From positions 7,484,501-7,548,500 of the forward strand of contig NZ_CP100604.1 of the NCBI RefSeq assembly GCF_031202265.1: a stretch of 64,000 nt of DNA, read 5' to 3'. This stretch comes from Bradyrhizobium sp. Ash2021 (GTDB taxonomy: Bacteria > Pseudomonadota > Alphaproteobacteria > Rhizobiales > Xanthobacteraceae). The position numbers and the translations under genes are program-made. Below are positions 43,943-53,162 of this stretch, in pieces. The notes beneath the pieces are model-generated. The model saw only the letters and a list, made by a program, of their open reading frames with translations, made no database searches and was not told the origin of the DNA. Positions within the stretch are counted from its first letter, which is position 1. Each line of letters begins with the position of its first letter.

Positions 43943-45376
43943 ATGCCCTATCGAACTGACGAGATGCCGAAACCCACTCCGCCGCGCAAGCCATCGCCAT
44001 TCCCGCGACGCCTGCCTTTACCGGGGACAAGCCCCAAGGGTGGCTTAAGCGGCTCTCAGAACCCCGATACTATCCCAGCAAATAGCCACAGGACGAATAC
44101 CGTGACCGACCCTCAGATCGCCTGCCCGAACTGCCGGACCGAGATCAAGCTGACCGAATCGCTCGCGGCACCCCTGATCGCTGAGACCCGCAAACAGTTC
44201 GAGGCACAGCTCGTCCAGCGCCAAGCCGAGTTCGGCCGCCGCGAGGCGCAGCTCAAGCAAATGCAGGACGAGCTCGCCAAGGCCCGGGACGGCATCGACG
44301 AGCAGGTGGCCGCCAAATTAAGGGCTGAACGAGCGGCGATCGCCGAAGCGGAAGCCAAGCGGGCGCGCCTTGCAGTGGCCGACGACATCAGCCAGCGCGA
44401 CCAGCAACTGGCCGACCTGCAGCAGATCCTCGCGACCAACAACCAGAAGCTCGCCGAGGCTCGGAAAGCTCAGGCCGACACGGTGCGCAAGGAGCGCGCA
44501 CTCGAGGATGCCCAGCGGGAACTCGAGCTCACCATTGAGAAGCAAGTACAGGAGAATCTCGCCGCTGTTCGGGACAAGGCCAAGCTCGAGGCTGAGGACG
44601 CTCTCAAGGCCAAAGTCACTGAGAAGGAAACGCAGATCGCGGGGATGCAGCGCCAGATCGAGGAGCTGCGCCGCAAAGCAGACCAAGGCTCGCAGAAACT
44701 GCAGGGCGAAGCCCTTGAGATCGAGCTGGAATCCCTGCTCAGAAGTCGTTTCCCGCGCGACCTGATCGAGCCGGTGCCCAACGGCGAGTTCGGCGGCGAT
44801 GTCCTGCACCGAGTGCTCGGTCCCGCCGGCCAGATCTGCGGCACCATCCTTTGGGAAACGAAACGCACGAAAAACTGGAGCGACGGTTGGCTCGCGAAAT
44901 TGCGCGATGACCAGCGCGCCGCAAAAGCAGAGATCGCGCTGATCATCTCGAGTGCTCTGCCGAAAGGGGGTCGAAACCTTCGACCTTATTGACAATGTCT
45001 GGGTAGCAGAGCCGCGCTTCGCCGTGCCGCTCGCGATTGCGCTCCGCCAGTCGTTGATTATATCGCCGGCAGCCGCCAGGCCCAGGAAGGTCAGCAGACC
45101 AAAATGGAGATGGTCTACCAATACCTGACAGGCCCGCGCTTCCGGCACCGCATCGACGCCATTGTCGAGCGGTTCACCGACATGCAGGCCGACCTAGACC
45201 GCGAGCGCCGGACCATGATGCGGCTTTGGGCCAAACGCGAAGAACAGCTCAAGAGCGTGCTTGATTCGACCGCCGGCCTTTACGGAGATCTGCAGGGAAT
45301 CGCCGGCCGCGCCTTGCAGGAGATCGAAAGTCTTGATGTTCTGATGATTGAGGCAAAGGGCGAAGCGGCTGAGTAG
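43943..45376 (+). pseudogene. DUF2130 coiled-coil nuclease-fold protein, frameshifted in a G-run
   Basis: ATG 43943 (GAGGAACTGATC) opens a Pro-rich leader in frame with the usual family start VTDPQIACPNCRTEIKLTES at GTG 44102. A long coiled coil follows (about 150 residues), then the restriction-endonuclease-like domain: GEFGGDVLHRVLG, CGTILWETKRTKNWSDGWLA, KLRDDQRAAKAEIALIIS. At 44966-44970 the run GGGGG shifts the frame and the ORF stops at 44992; with one G fewer it continues ETFDLIDNVWVAEPRFAVPL to VLMIEAKGEAAE at 45376. The missing part is the conserved C-terminus. A real mutation, a phase-variable tract or a sequencing error. Confidence 0.8.
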
Positions 45377-45789
45377 AATAAATTCGTTAGCCATAGGTTG
45401 GCATTCGCAAATCGAATGAACCTGCGGCGCATTTACTTCCTGCGCCAGGTCGCGATGCAAGCGCTGGATCGCGGTTAGACGGGAGAAACGTTGTTTTGGG
45501 ATTGCAAACAGAAGCGCTACCGGAGTTTCCCGCTTGAACGCAAACTCCACAGGGAAAGCAATTTCGATCTGGCTTTCCGACCTACGGTCTAGGAAACCTT
45601 TTCAGCGTAACGCAATCAATAGCTTAGCGGCTTGATGCTGCAAATGCGTTGCATCGAACGAGCAATAGGGCGACGCTGTATTCTGGGCAAGACAAGGGCA
45701 ACTATCGAAGTAATGATCGCAGCAGTACCACCGTTGATGAGCATCGCAACGGGCTTGCGCCACTTCACATTCACGAATTCGGCGAAAAC
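45377..45789 (-). other. Gap; one weak 50-codon ORF
   Basis: Only 45616-45768 on the minus strand is of interest: GTG start, KWRKPVAMLINGGTAAIITS then IVALVLPRIQRRP, one possible membrane segment. No good ribosome-binding site. The rest shows nothing. Confidence 0.25.
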
Positions 45790-46066
45790 CCATTCTGATC
45801 GTCGGCGGAGGCTCCGGCATAGGGTTTGCCACCGCGCAGCTTGCGGCTGAACCCGGCGCGACTCCCGTCATCGCCGGACGCTCGCGCACGCCTTGACGCC
45901 GCGCTGGGCCGCCTGCCGTCGGGGCGCTCGTGCCGAGGAGGTCGACTTCTGCCACCCATGTTGCAGGCTTCGTCGGACGGATCAGCGCGATCGACCATCT
46001 GGTGCTTTCGGCATCGAGCGCGGTCGCATGGGGCAATTTCGTCATTGCGTTCGGACTACCGCGGTA
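45790..46066 (+). pseudogene. 5' fragment of a short-chain dehydrogenase, frameshifted
   Basis: Reads LIVGGGSGIGFATAQLAAEP (Rossmann glycine motif) then PVIAGRSRT, LDAALGRLP, AEEVDF, and in another frame VAGFVGRISAIDHLVLSASS. This is the first ~90 residues of an SDR with at least two frame changes and no remainder. It lies next to the exonuclease gene, tail to tail. Confidence 0.7.
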
Positions 46067-46072
46067 AAAACC

Positions 46073-46744
46073 TTATGCACCGGTTGGATTGAAAACAGTA
46101 TGTGTGCGCAGGCGCGGGATGCGTACTCCCCTCTCCTTCATGTCGCGCAAAGCGAGGTACATCATCGCTGTCATCAGTGCATCGTTGAAGGCGTCATGTT
46201 GAGCAAGAAGTGGAATGTTGAGATCCCTCAGGATCGCTGCGAACGAGAGATCGATCTCCGTATTGGGCGGCGCATCGCCGTACTTACGTTCGTAGTACAG
46301 CTTTGAGACCTCGATGCGAGGATTCGGCAGCTCGATCCCGATGTAAGGAAGAATGTACTTGTCCAGCATAGCAATATCGAAATCGACGTAATAGCCTACC
46401 AGCGGCCGTCCGCCGACGAAATGCAGGAAGCTCGGCAACGCCTTCCAAATCAGGGGGCCCTGTGCAACATCGATTTGACGCAGACGATGTACCTTGATCG
46501 CCTCGGCCTGCATTCCGGCATCAGGGCGCACGGCTGCCTCGAAACGCTCGCTGGTCAGGATTCGATTGCCTCGAATCTTGATCGCCGCAATGGTTATGAT
46601 GTCGTCGGCACGCACACTTAGTCCTGTTGTTTCGCAATCGATCGCAACGGCTTCGTCCGCGGGCCCACGCTTGAACATGAACCGATAGGACTGATCCCCG
46701 ATCGAGGCTTGATGGAACAGGCGTTTGATGGCGCGAGGGATCAC
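46073..46744 (-). CDS. DnaQ-like 3'-5' exonuclease
   Basis: 223 residues from GTG 46744, one base after the stop of the upstream gene (TGAcGTG). Exonuclease motifs: AVAIDCETTGLSVRADDIIT (ExoI, Asp/Glu), LVGYYVDFDIAMLDKYI (ExoII), LLAQHDAFNDALMTAMMYLA (ExoIII, HxxxxD). Similar to the epsilon subunit of DNA polymerase III but likely a free-standing enzyme or nucleotide-second-messenger phosphodiesterase. The arrangement symporter / cNMP-CBS-DUF294 / DnaQ-like is recurrent in proteobacteria, so the role is probably regulatory to transport. Confidence 0.83.
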   Translation of the reverse strand: MIPRAIKRLFHQASIGDQSYRFMFKRGPADEAVAIDCETTGLSVRADDIITIAAIKIRGNRILTSERFEAAVRPDAGMQAEAIKVHRLRQIDVAQGPLIWKALPSFLHFVGGRPLVGYYVDFDIAMLDKYILPYIGIELPNPRIEVSKLYYERKYGDAPPNTEIDLSFAAILRDLNIPLLAQHDAFNDALMTAMMYLALRDMKERGVRIPRLRTHTVFNPTGA

Positions 46745-46745
46745 G

Positions 46746-48548
46746 TCAGAAGATGCCGAGATTGAAGTGACGATGAATGAACTCGCGAAACTGCTTGACC
46801 ACATGAAAGGCGTCGCGCAGGAGATCGCGCTCCATGCTCGAAAGCCATGATGGCCGCACCAGAGTGCCGGAGGTGCCAGCAGACGCCGTCAATTGCCCGT
46901 CTAGCCGCAACATCAACATGAACTGGAACGCCTGGATCAACTCTCGCGCGAAGTCGGCCTGCAGCACCCCATTATCCCGCAGACGTGAAATACGTTTTTC
47001 GGTCGCCGTCTCCATCAGGCCATGCTCCAGGGCAAGGCTGCGGACGCCGTGCACAATGGGAAAAATGCCCCCCTTCTTGAGGTCCAATGCATCACCATTG
47101 CCTTCAGATGTGATCAGGTTCTTGAACAGACCGATCGGTGTGGCGAAGGCGTCGATTGCGCGGGCAAAATGCGCGAGATACACCCGCTCGCCGCGGATCA
47201 TATCGATCAGAGCGGTCTTGGCCTTGGTCAGCAGCAGCTGGTCACCGGCGACGGCGCGGGCGTCATAGAAGATCGCAACGTTCAAATGGGAGGCGTTGTC
47301 GGGCAACGCCACCCAACTACGGAAATCCGCGAGATAGTCGGAGAGCGGCCTGGACCAGACCGGATTACTGACCATCACGTTTCCCGGGCAAGGGGCAAAG
47401 CCGAAGCTCGACAGCGCACCGGAGAAATCGGCCCGAAACGCGTCCAGCTTCACCTGTTCGACGGGTTCGGGCATGATAAGGCCGTTGTCCTGGTCCGTGC
47501 GTACGGTTTGCTCGCCACGGCCTTCGCTTCCCATGACGATAAGACAGCCACTGGTGCGAAACTCGGCCGGCGCAACCATCTCGAACAATCTGGCGAAAAG
47601 CCGCTGATTGAGATCGGAGACGATCTCGCCAATCACTTCCACGCTAACACCCTGGCGGCGCAGGGCGCGGACCTGCGCGGCTGTTTCGCGCGCCGCAACC
47701 ACCAGATCATCCTGACTCGAAGCGCGATCGATACGACCTGCGACGATCTGGGCACTGCTGGCAAGGAAGCCCAGCACGTCGATATCCTCCAGGATGCCGA
47801 CAAAGCGCTCGCCGTCATGAACCGCAACGCGCCGCTTGTTGAGCTTGGTCATGAGCACAAGCGCCGAGGACACGAAATCATCCGGCCGCACCGAGACTAC
47901 GTCGAAATGTGCAAGTTCGCGCACGGGCGTCTGGATTGACAGGCCTCGCAACACCACCGCTTTGGACAAATTCATGCCGGTGATGACCCCGATCCGCTCG
48001 CCGTCCCGAACGAACAGGGCGTTGCTATCGATCTCACGCATCATGTGACCGGCGGCTTCGATGGTGTCGCCGGCTTCGATAAAGGTAGCAGGGTGCAGGA
48101 ATAGTTCGGAGATCCGCGCACGCATCAGCGAGCCGTAGCGTCGCTCCTCCTCGTCACGGACGAGTTCATCCAGCTTATGCGAAATATCGCGATAGAAGAA
48201 CGAGGCGAACCGCGGATTACTCTGGATCAGGTCCAGTATCGCGGCTTTCGGAGCGACGTAACACAGCGTCTCCTCTTGTGCGCGAAATGCGTGCCCGCTC
48301 TTGCCGTGGACGAGGGCACGACTGTCGAAGCTGTCCTTGGGGCCGAGCAGCGCCAGCAGATCGCTTCCGTCCCGCTCCTCGATCATGCCCTTGATGACGA
48401 CGTAGAGGGCATCGGCAGGCGTGTCTTGCTGAACAATCACTTCGCCCGGACGGAAGTAGGCAATATCCAGCGCAGCGCGCAACGTTTCGATCTGTTGTGG
48501 CGTCAATCGATCGAAGGGCGGGTTTGCAGCATCGAAAGCCTTGGGCAT
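46746..48548 (-). CDS. cNMP-binding/CBS/DUF294 nucleotidyltransferase-like signalling protein
   Basis: 600 residues. Residues about 15-125: cyclic-nucleotide-binding domain (YFRPGEVIVQQDTPADALYV). About 150-275: two CBS domains (NALFVRDGERIGVITGMNLS and KRRVAVHDGERFVGILEDID). About 320-440: DUF294 nucleotidyltransferase-like (GCLIVMGSEGRGEQTVRTDQ then DNGLIMPE), similar to GlnD/GlnE catalytic folds; C-terminal DUF294 domain to the end. It likely senses cAMP and adenosine nucleotides and controls the symporter encoded upstream, 60 bases away. Confidence 0.87.
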   Translation of the reverse strand: MPKAFDAANPPFDRLTPQQIETLRAALDIAYFRPGEVIVQQDTPADALYVVIKGMIEERDGSDLLALLGPKDSFDSRALVHGKSGHAFRAQEETLCYVAPKAAILDLIQSNPRFASFFYRDISHKLDELVRDEEERRYGSLMRARISELFLHPATFIEAGDTIEAAGHMMREIDSNALFVRDGERIGVITGMNLSKAVVLRGLSIQTPVRELAHFDVVSVRPDDFVSSALVLMTKLNKRRVAVHDGERFVGILEDIDVLGFLASSAQIVAGRIDRASSQDDLVVAARETAAQVRALRRQGVSVEVIGEIVSDLNQRLFARLFEMVAPAEFRTSGCLIVMGSEGRGEQTVRTDQDNGLIMPEPVEQVKLDAFRADFSGALSSFGFAPCPGNVMVSNPVWSRPLSDYLADFRSWVALPDNASHLNVAIFYDARAVAGDQLLLTKAKTALIDMIRGERVYLAHFARAIDAFATPIGLFKNLITSEGNGDALDLKKGGIFPIVHGVRSLALEHGLMETATEKRISRLRDNGVLQADFARELIQAFQFMLMLRLDGQLTASAGTSGTLVRPSWLSSMERDLLRDAFHVVKQFREFIHRHFNLGIF

Positions 48549-48608
48549 TTGACTCTCGGATTCCCCGCCTATGAATACTGCGTAGGCCAGCCTCTCAAAG
48601 CCCGGGTC

Positions 48609-50300
48609 TCAATGCGCGGTGGCTCCTGCTGCGCCGATTCCGGTCTGGCTGCGCACGAATTGTGCGTCGAAGCCATCCCGGTCGACCGCAGCCCGCGCGC
48701 TGCGGTCCAGCATCGAAAACAGCCAGATGCCGACGAACGCAATTGCCATTGAGAAGAGCGCTGGGTTGTCCAGTTTAACCGGCGCTGACCCTTTGGCGAA
48801 TCCAAGCGTCGCTTCCCATACGGTTGGCGACAGTATAACGCCGACCACGGCACTGATCAGGCCGAGGAAGCCCCCGACTAATGCGCCCCGCGTGGTCAGA
48901 CCCTTCCAGAAAATCGACATCACCAGCACCGGGAAGTTGCACGACGCGGCGATGGCGAAGGCGAGACCGACCATGAAGGCGACGTTCTGGTTCTCGAATA
49001 CGATGCCCAGAATGATCGCCAGCACGCCCAGGAACAGCGTCGCAATCTTGGAGACGCGAATCTCGTCTTGTTCGTTGACCCTCCCATCCTTGATCACCAT
49101 GGCGTAGATATCATGGCTGATCGCTGAGGCTCCGGCGAGCGCCAGGCCAGACACCACTGCAAGGATGGTGGCAAAGGCGACCGCTGAAATGAAGCCGAGG
49201 AACAGGTTGCCGCCGACCGCGTTGGCCAGATGAATCGCGGCCATGTTGGAGCCGCCCTTGATCGCGGCGATCCCGCTCTTGGTCTTTTCCAGAATTCCGG
49301 CATCGAGAAATGCCGCATCGGTCGAGACAAGCGTGATGGCGCCAAAGCCGATAATGAAGGTCAGGATGTAGAAGTAGCCGATGAAGCCGGTTGCATAAAA
49401 CACGGACTTGCGTGCGGCCTGGGCGTCCTTCACCGTAAAGAAGCGCATCAGGATATGCGGCAAGCCGGCTGTGCCGAACATCAGAGCCAAACCAAGCGAG
49501 ATCGCCGACAACGGGTTGGAGATCAGGCTACCGGGCTCCATGATCGCGATCTTCTTGGGATGCACTTCCGTTGCCTTGGCAAACAGTGCTTCCGGGCTAA
49601 ATCCGAACTTGTAGAGCACCGCACCGGCCATGAACGTGGCGCCAAAGAGCAGCAGCACAGCCTTGATGATCTGCACCCAGGTCGTCGCCTTCATGCCGCC
49701 AAAGGTCACGTAGATCATCATCAGGCCGCCGACCAGGACCACCGCGATCCAATAATCGAGGCCAAACAGCAGTTGGATCAGCTTGCCTGCGCCTACCATC
49801 TGCGCGATCAGATAGAAAGCGACAGTCACCAGCGAACCGCAAGCCGCCAGGATGCGGATCCGCGTCTGCCCGAGCCGAAATGAAGCAACATCGGCAAATG
49901 TGAACTTGCCAAGATTTCGCAGTTGTTCCGCAATCAGGAACGTAACGACCGGCCATCCGACGAGCCAGCCTACCGAGTAGATCAGACCATCATAGCCTGA
50001 GGTGTAGACAAGGCCCGAAATGCCCAGGAACGACGCGGCTGACATGTAGTCACCTGCGATCGCGAGACCGTTCTGGCCTGCGGTGATTCCACCGCCTGCG
50101 GAGTAGAAATCCGCAGCCGATACCGTGCGCTTTGATGCCCAATAGGTGATGACGAGGGTCAGGGAGACAAAGCCGACGAACATGCCGATGGCGGACCAGT
50201 TGATCGCCTGCTTGGCTCCGCCGTCGATGGTTCCGGCCGCAAGCGCAAGCGTGGGCAGGCATACGAGCAACGTCACCAGCAGCCAGGAACTCTTTCTCAT
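48609..50300 (-). CDS. actP: Sodium:solute (acetate/monocarboxylate) symporter ActP-like
   Basis: 563 residues, SSS family. A cleavable-looking first helix ([20 protein letters not shown]) and about 13 further membrane segments. Landmarks: [80 protein letters not shown]. ActP imports acetate and glycolate with cations. Its ATG overlaps the TGA of the DUF485 gene, the standard yjcH-actP pairing. A FixK/FNR box lies upstream of the operon. Confidence 0.9.
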   Translation of the reverse strand: MRKSSWLLVTLLVCLPTLALAAGTIDGGAKQAINWSAIGMFVGFVSLTLVITYWASKRTVSAADFYSAGGGITAGQNGLAIAGDYMSAASFLGISGLVYTSGYDGLIYSVGWLVGWPVVTFLIAEQLRNLGKFTFADVASFRLGQTRIRILAACGSLVTVAFYLIAQMVGAGKLIQLLFGLDYWIAVVLVGGLMMIYVTFGGMKATTWVQIIKAVLLLFGATFMAGAVLYKFGFSPEALFAKATEVHPKKIAIMEPGSLISNPLSAISLGLALMFGTAGLPHILMRFFTVKDAQAARKSVFYATGFIGYFYILTFIIGFGAITLVSTDAAFLDAGILEKTKSGIAAIKGGSNMAAIHLANAVGGNLFLGFISAVAFATILAVVSGLALAGASAISHDIYAMVIKDGRVNEQDEIRVSKIATLFLGVLAIILGIVFENQNVAFMVGLAFAIAASCNFPVLVMSIFWKGLTTRGALVGGFLGLISAVVGVILSPTVWEATLGFAKGSAPVKLDNPALFSMAIAFVGIWLFSMLDRSARAAVDRDGFDAQFVRSQTGIGAAGATAH

Positions 50301-50602
50301 GAGCGGTTCGCTCCAACAATTTTACGGATGAGGGGGTCGTACTTGGAATTGGCCTTGCTGACGTAGATGCCGGTGAGCAGGAACGCCGCAACGATAACTA
50401 GCAAGCCGATCGGAATGCCGACCGTCGTCACACCCGTCGTCCCCAGCGGCGTACCCAGAAGCTTGGGTGCGTAAGCGACGAGCAGGATGAAGCCGAAATA
50501 GATGACCAGCATGACCGCCGACAACGTCCAGCCGAGCGATGAACGCCGGCGAACCAGTTCCTGATAATTCGGATCCTGCTCGATCTTTTCGTAGCTGTTC
50601 AC
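50297..50602 (-). CDS. DUF485 small membrane protein (YjcH-like)
   Basis: 101 residues with two membrane segments ([20 protein letters not shown] and [20 protein letters not shown]) and the DUF485 signature [15 protein letters not shown] near the start. It is the usual partner of ActP-type symporters, with which it overlaps by four bases. Lies 164 bases downstream of the FixK-type box. Confidence 0.88.
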   Translation of the reverse strand: MNSYEKIEQDPNYQELVRRRSSLGWTLSAVMLVIYFGFILLVAYAPKLLGTPLGTTGVTTVGIPIGLLVIVAAFLLTGIYVSKANSKYDPLIRKIVGANRS

Positions 50603-50747
50603 ATCCTTGCCCTTTCAGGTTTCGCGGACTGAGCCGCCACCCCGACCGTGGAACGCATCCAATTCGCGCACTCTCAATCGAGCGCAAGCATCAAACACGC
50701 CATCTCACACTAAGGTCCGTCGCTTGCAACGACCATCAACTACATCG

Positions 50748-50933
50748 TCAATGCGGAGGGGTGTCTTGATACAGATCAATGTTGCATATTTCTGCGCGCA
50801 GATCGCCCATGTGTCGCATGGCGACCGCTACGCTGGTCGCGACCGCAGCCGCGGCCGCGCTGCCGAACAGCGAATGCAGCCAGAGCAGTTGCCAGGATGT
50901 CTTCGGATAAGGCGTCGTGAAGACTCGAGTCAA
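50748..50933 (-). CDS. Candidate small protein with one membrane segment
   Basis: 61 residues from TTG 50933: KTSWQLLWLHSLFGSAAAAA then VATSVAVAMRHMGDL, so one hydrophobic helix. It starts four bases after the stop of another small ORF and ends before the DUF485 gene on the same strand. Its 3' end contains the FixK-like box, which argues that it belongs to a separate transcript or is not real. Confidence 0.3.
   Translation of the reverse strand: MTRVFTTPYPKTSWQLLWLHSLFGSAAAAAVATSVAVAMRHMGDLRAEICNIDLYQDTPPH
50766..50779 (-). promoter_or_regulatory. FNR/FixK-type palindromic box upstream of the symporter operon
   Basis: TTGATACAGATCAA, a perfect TTGAT-N4-ATCAA palindrome, also fitting FixK2 (TTGA-N6-TCAA). 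Centre at 50772.5, 171 bases before the DUF485 start; activation at -41.5 would put transcription near 50731. No plus-strand gene starts nearby, so the symporter operon is the likely target. Confidence 0.7.
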
Positions 50934-50937
50934 CCCG

Positions 50938-51087
50938 TCACATGGTGGCGCGCATCACAGCGTCGATGGCGTAGCGCGCTCCCAGCGCCGGATGCGTACG
51001 AAGCATCTCATCGAACATTTGAGATAGTCCATTGGGACACGCTTGAGGGTCAGATTTTTCCGAACGAGAGCGCGGGGGCTGAGGCAT
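50938..51087 (-). CDS. Candidate 49-residue small protein
   Basis: ATG 51087; MPQPPRSRSEKSDPQACPNG then LSQMFDEMLRTHPALGARYA and IDAVMRATM. Helical and well-formed, with codon choice like real genes, but only a weak AAGATTGG leader. It follows the cytochrome c gene after 26 bases on the same strand. Unrecognised. Confidence 0.4.
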   Translation of the reverse strand: MPQPPRSRSEKSDPQACPNGLSQMFDEMLRTHPALGARYAIDAVMRATM

Positions 51088-51113
51088 CCAATCTTGTCGA
51101 ATACCGGTTTCGA

Positions 51114-51497
51114 TTACTTCTTCTTCCCGTCGGCGTCGAACTGCTTGAGGAAGGCGACCAGATCGTTGGTTTTCTGCTCATCCTTGAGACCAGCATAAAT
51201 CATCTTGGTACCGGGGACTTTCGCTTTCGGGTCCTTAATGTACTCGCGGAAGGTGGCCTCATCCCAGGTGATTCCGGAGTCCTTGTTGGCGGCGGAATAT
51301 GCAAAGCCGGCAACGCTGCCCGCCTTGCGGCCAATGAGGCCATTGAGCACCGGTCCGACGGCATTCTTTGCGGTATCGCCGATCTGATGGCAGGTCTTGC
51401 ACACGCCAAAGACCTTCTCCCCGGCTGCGGCATCCTGGGCCCTCACTTCACCAGCGCCTGCGACCGCCAATAGTGCAACGAAAACAATTCCTCGCAT
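51114..51497 (-). CDS. Periplasmic class I c-type cytochrome
   Basis: 127 residues from ATG 51497 (AGGAGAACAGG before it). Signal peptide to about AGEVRAQ (residue 21). Haem motif CKTCH near residue 33 and axial Met in KVPGTKMIYAG near residue 95, the size and layout of cytochrome c2/c550. It lies immediately downstream of nosX on the same strand, 104 bases away, and is a plausible electron donor to N2O reductase. Confidence 0.9.
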   Translation of the reverse strand: MRGIVFVALLAVAGAGEVRAQDAAAGEKVFGVCKTCHQIGDTAKNAVGPVLNGLIGRKAGSVAGFAYSAANKDSGITWDEATFREYIKDPKAKVPGTKMIYAGLKDEQKTNDLVAFLKQFDADGKKK

Positions 51498-51601
51498 CCT
51501 GTTCTCCTGTTTTGTTGGCTTCTTGGGGAGCAGACATCGTTGTCTTGCTGGTAGAATTCGGTCGATCTGACGGCTCGGACGGCCGACGAGACCAGCATCG
51601 T

Positions 51602-52600
51602 TCAAGCACCGCAGACAATCAAGGTTCCATCTGCTTCGACGATGCGAGCCTGCAGATTCGGCCGGATAGCCACGATATCGCGGATCCGCGATAATGGCAT
51701 CAAGCTGAATGCGGTCGAAAGCGCATCCGCTTCGGTGGCAGTTGGCGCGATAACGCTCAAGGTGCGGTACAGCGTCGGGCTGCGCCCGGTGGCCGGATCG
51801 AACAGGTGCGTAAAGCGGCCAGCCTGGTCGAATCGAAATCCTGCGCCCGCAGTCGTCGCGACCGCGCGATCGACGAGGTCAACCGTTTCGGTAAGCGCAC
51901 CCGGCCTGTCAGGATCGGCAAGACCGACGCGCCATGGTGTGCCGTCGGGTCGCGCTCCGATCGCGCGTATCTCTCCCATATTGACCAGCGTCGTCGATAA
52001 CCCTGCCCGTCGCAGCGTCTCCACCACACGATCGGTGGTGTAGCCCTGCGCGATGCCGTTCAGCGTGATTGCCGCGCCGCGCCTGGTCAGTGCGATCCGG
52101 TCGTCGCCTGCCAGAAGGCCCCGGTGCCCGACTTTCGCCAGAACTTCTGCCAGCCGCTGCGGCGAAGGCCCGTTCGGATCAGGCCAATCCGAGGTGAAAT
52201 GATCTGCATAGAGCTGCCACAGCGGCTGCACCGTCGGATCGAACGCGCCCCCGGTGAGCCCGGCAAAGAACAGCGAGGCCTTTAGCAGCGCGACCATATC
52301 GGCCTCGGGAGAAACGATAATGCCGGTGCGGTTGAGCGCGCAAATTGCCGAATCGGTTCGGTACAGGCTGAATTGCTGTTCGAGCCGGCGCACCTCTGAT
52401 AGACACCGCTCAACGAGGCGCTCGGCCTCGACCCGGTCCGGATGATGGATCTCTATCGACACCTGCGCGCCGAGCGCCGATCCGTGCCACCGCACCGGCT
52501 CGACCGCCTGGGCGGCTCGGCCGCCGATCAGAAACGTTGCCCCGGCTGCGCTCGCAGCAATGGCAATCATACGCCGCCGGGTGAGATTGGTGTTGTGCAT
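51602..52600 (-). CDS. nosX: NosX, ApbE-type FAD:protein FMN transferase
   Basis: 332 residues from ATG 52600 (GAGGACCAGCCG before). A Tat signal, LTRRRMIAIAASAAGATFL. ApbE landmarks: HGSALGAQVSIEI, LEQQFSLYRTDSAI, GAAITLNGIAQGYTTDRVVE, LVNMGEIRAIGARPDG and DPATGRSPTLYRTLSVIAPT. It covalently attaches FMN to the periplasmic domain of NosR. 13 bases after nosL. Confidence 0.92.
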   Translation of the reverse strand: MHNTNLTRRRMIAIAASAAGATFLIGGRAAQAVEPVRWHGSALGAQVSIEIHHPDRVEAERLVERCLSEVRRLEQQFSLYRTDSAICALNRTGIIVSPEADMVALLKASLFFAGLTGGAFDPTVQPLWQLYADHFTSDWPDPNGPSPQRLAEVLAKVGHRGLLAGDDRIALTRRGAAITLNGIAQGYTTDRVVETLRRAGLSTTLVNMGEIRAIGARPDGTPWRVGLADPDRPGALTETVDLVDRAVATTAGAGFRFDQAGRFTHLFDPATGRSPTLYRTLSVIAPTATEADALSTAFSLMPLSRIRDIVAIRPNLQARIVEADGTLIVCGA

Positions 52601-52613
52601 CGGCTGGTCCTCG

Positions 52614-53162
52614 TCAGTTGAGCCGCACGTTCGAACGATCGCGTTGGCTCTGGTCGCCGGGCGCGTCGCTGCCGAGCACATAGGCTCCCGGAATTTGCGT
52701 GAACGTCACGACCCGGCCGCCATTGTCGGCGGCAAAGGCATCGGCGGCCTCGCGATTTCCGAATGGCACGGCCTCGGCCGCGCCCATTCCACCCTGCTTG
52801 CGGCTTTCGATCACGAAGAGCGCCTTGCGCGCGTCGATCCAGTTCGTCGCACCGGGGTCTTCCCAGCTTGTCGCACGCGCCATATCCGATACGTAGATCA
52901 CGCGGATGTCGCGGGGCTGGTCGGGCATCAACGTAAACGCCACGGTGTCGCGCACCGACGTGAACCAGAACGGGTCGATCCGGCCCGCGGTGATAATCTG
53001 CCCCTTCGGTCCTGGATGTTCCTGCAGGCTCATGCCGCAGAACACGCCCATCGCGTCGCTGGTGAGGGCGACAGGCGGCGGAATCACCGAGTTGGCCGCG
53101 TCCTGATTGCAGCCGGTCAACAGGATGATGGCGGCAAACGCACAGACGATCCGCGAGGTCAT
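52614..53162 (-). CDS. nosL: NosL copper-chaperone lipoprotein
   Basis: 182 residues. Lipobox LLTGCNQ at about 15-21. Metal-binding region GVFCGMSLQEHPGPKGQI near 40-57 with Cys and Met ligands, then DPFWFTSVRDTVAFTLMPDQ and ATSWEDPGATNWIDARKALF. NosL delivers Cu(I) for assembly of the Cu centres of NosZ. Start overlaps the nosY stop (ATGA). Confidence 0.93.
   Translation of the reverse strand: MTSRIVCAFAAIILLTGCNQDAANSVIPPPVALTSDAMGVFCGMSLQEHPGPKGQIITAGRIDPFWFTSVRDTVAFTLMPDQPRDIRVIYVSDMARATSWEDPGATNWIDARKALFVIESRKQGGMGAAEAVPFGNREAADAFAADNGGRVVTFTQIPGAYVLGSDAPGDQSQRDRSNVRLN

Noticed and set aside
50607..51473. Plus-strand ORF spanning the actP upstream region and cytochrome c
   Set aside because: Overlaps the cytochrome c gene in antisense; minus-strand small ORFs and the FixK box explain the region better.
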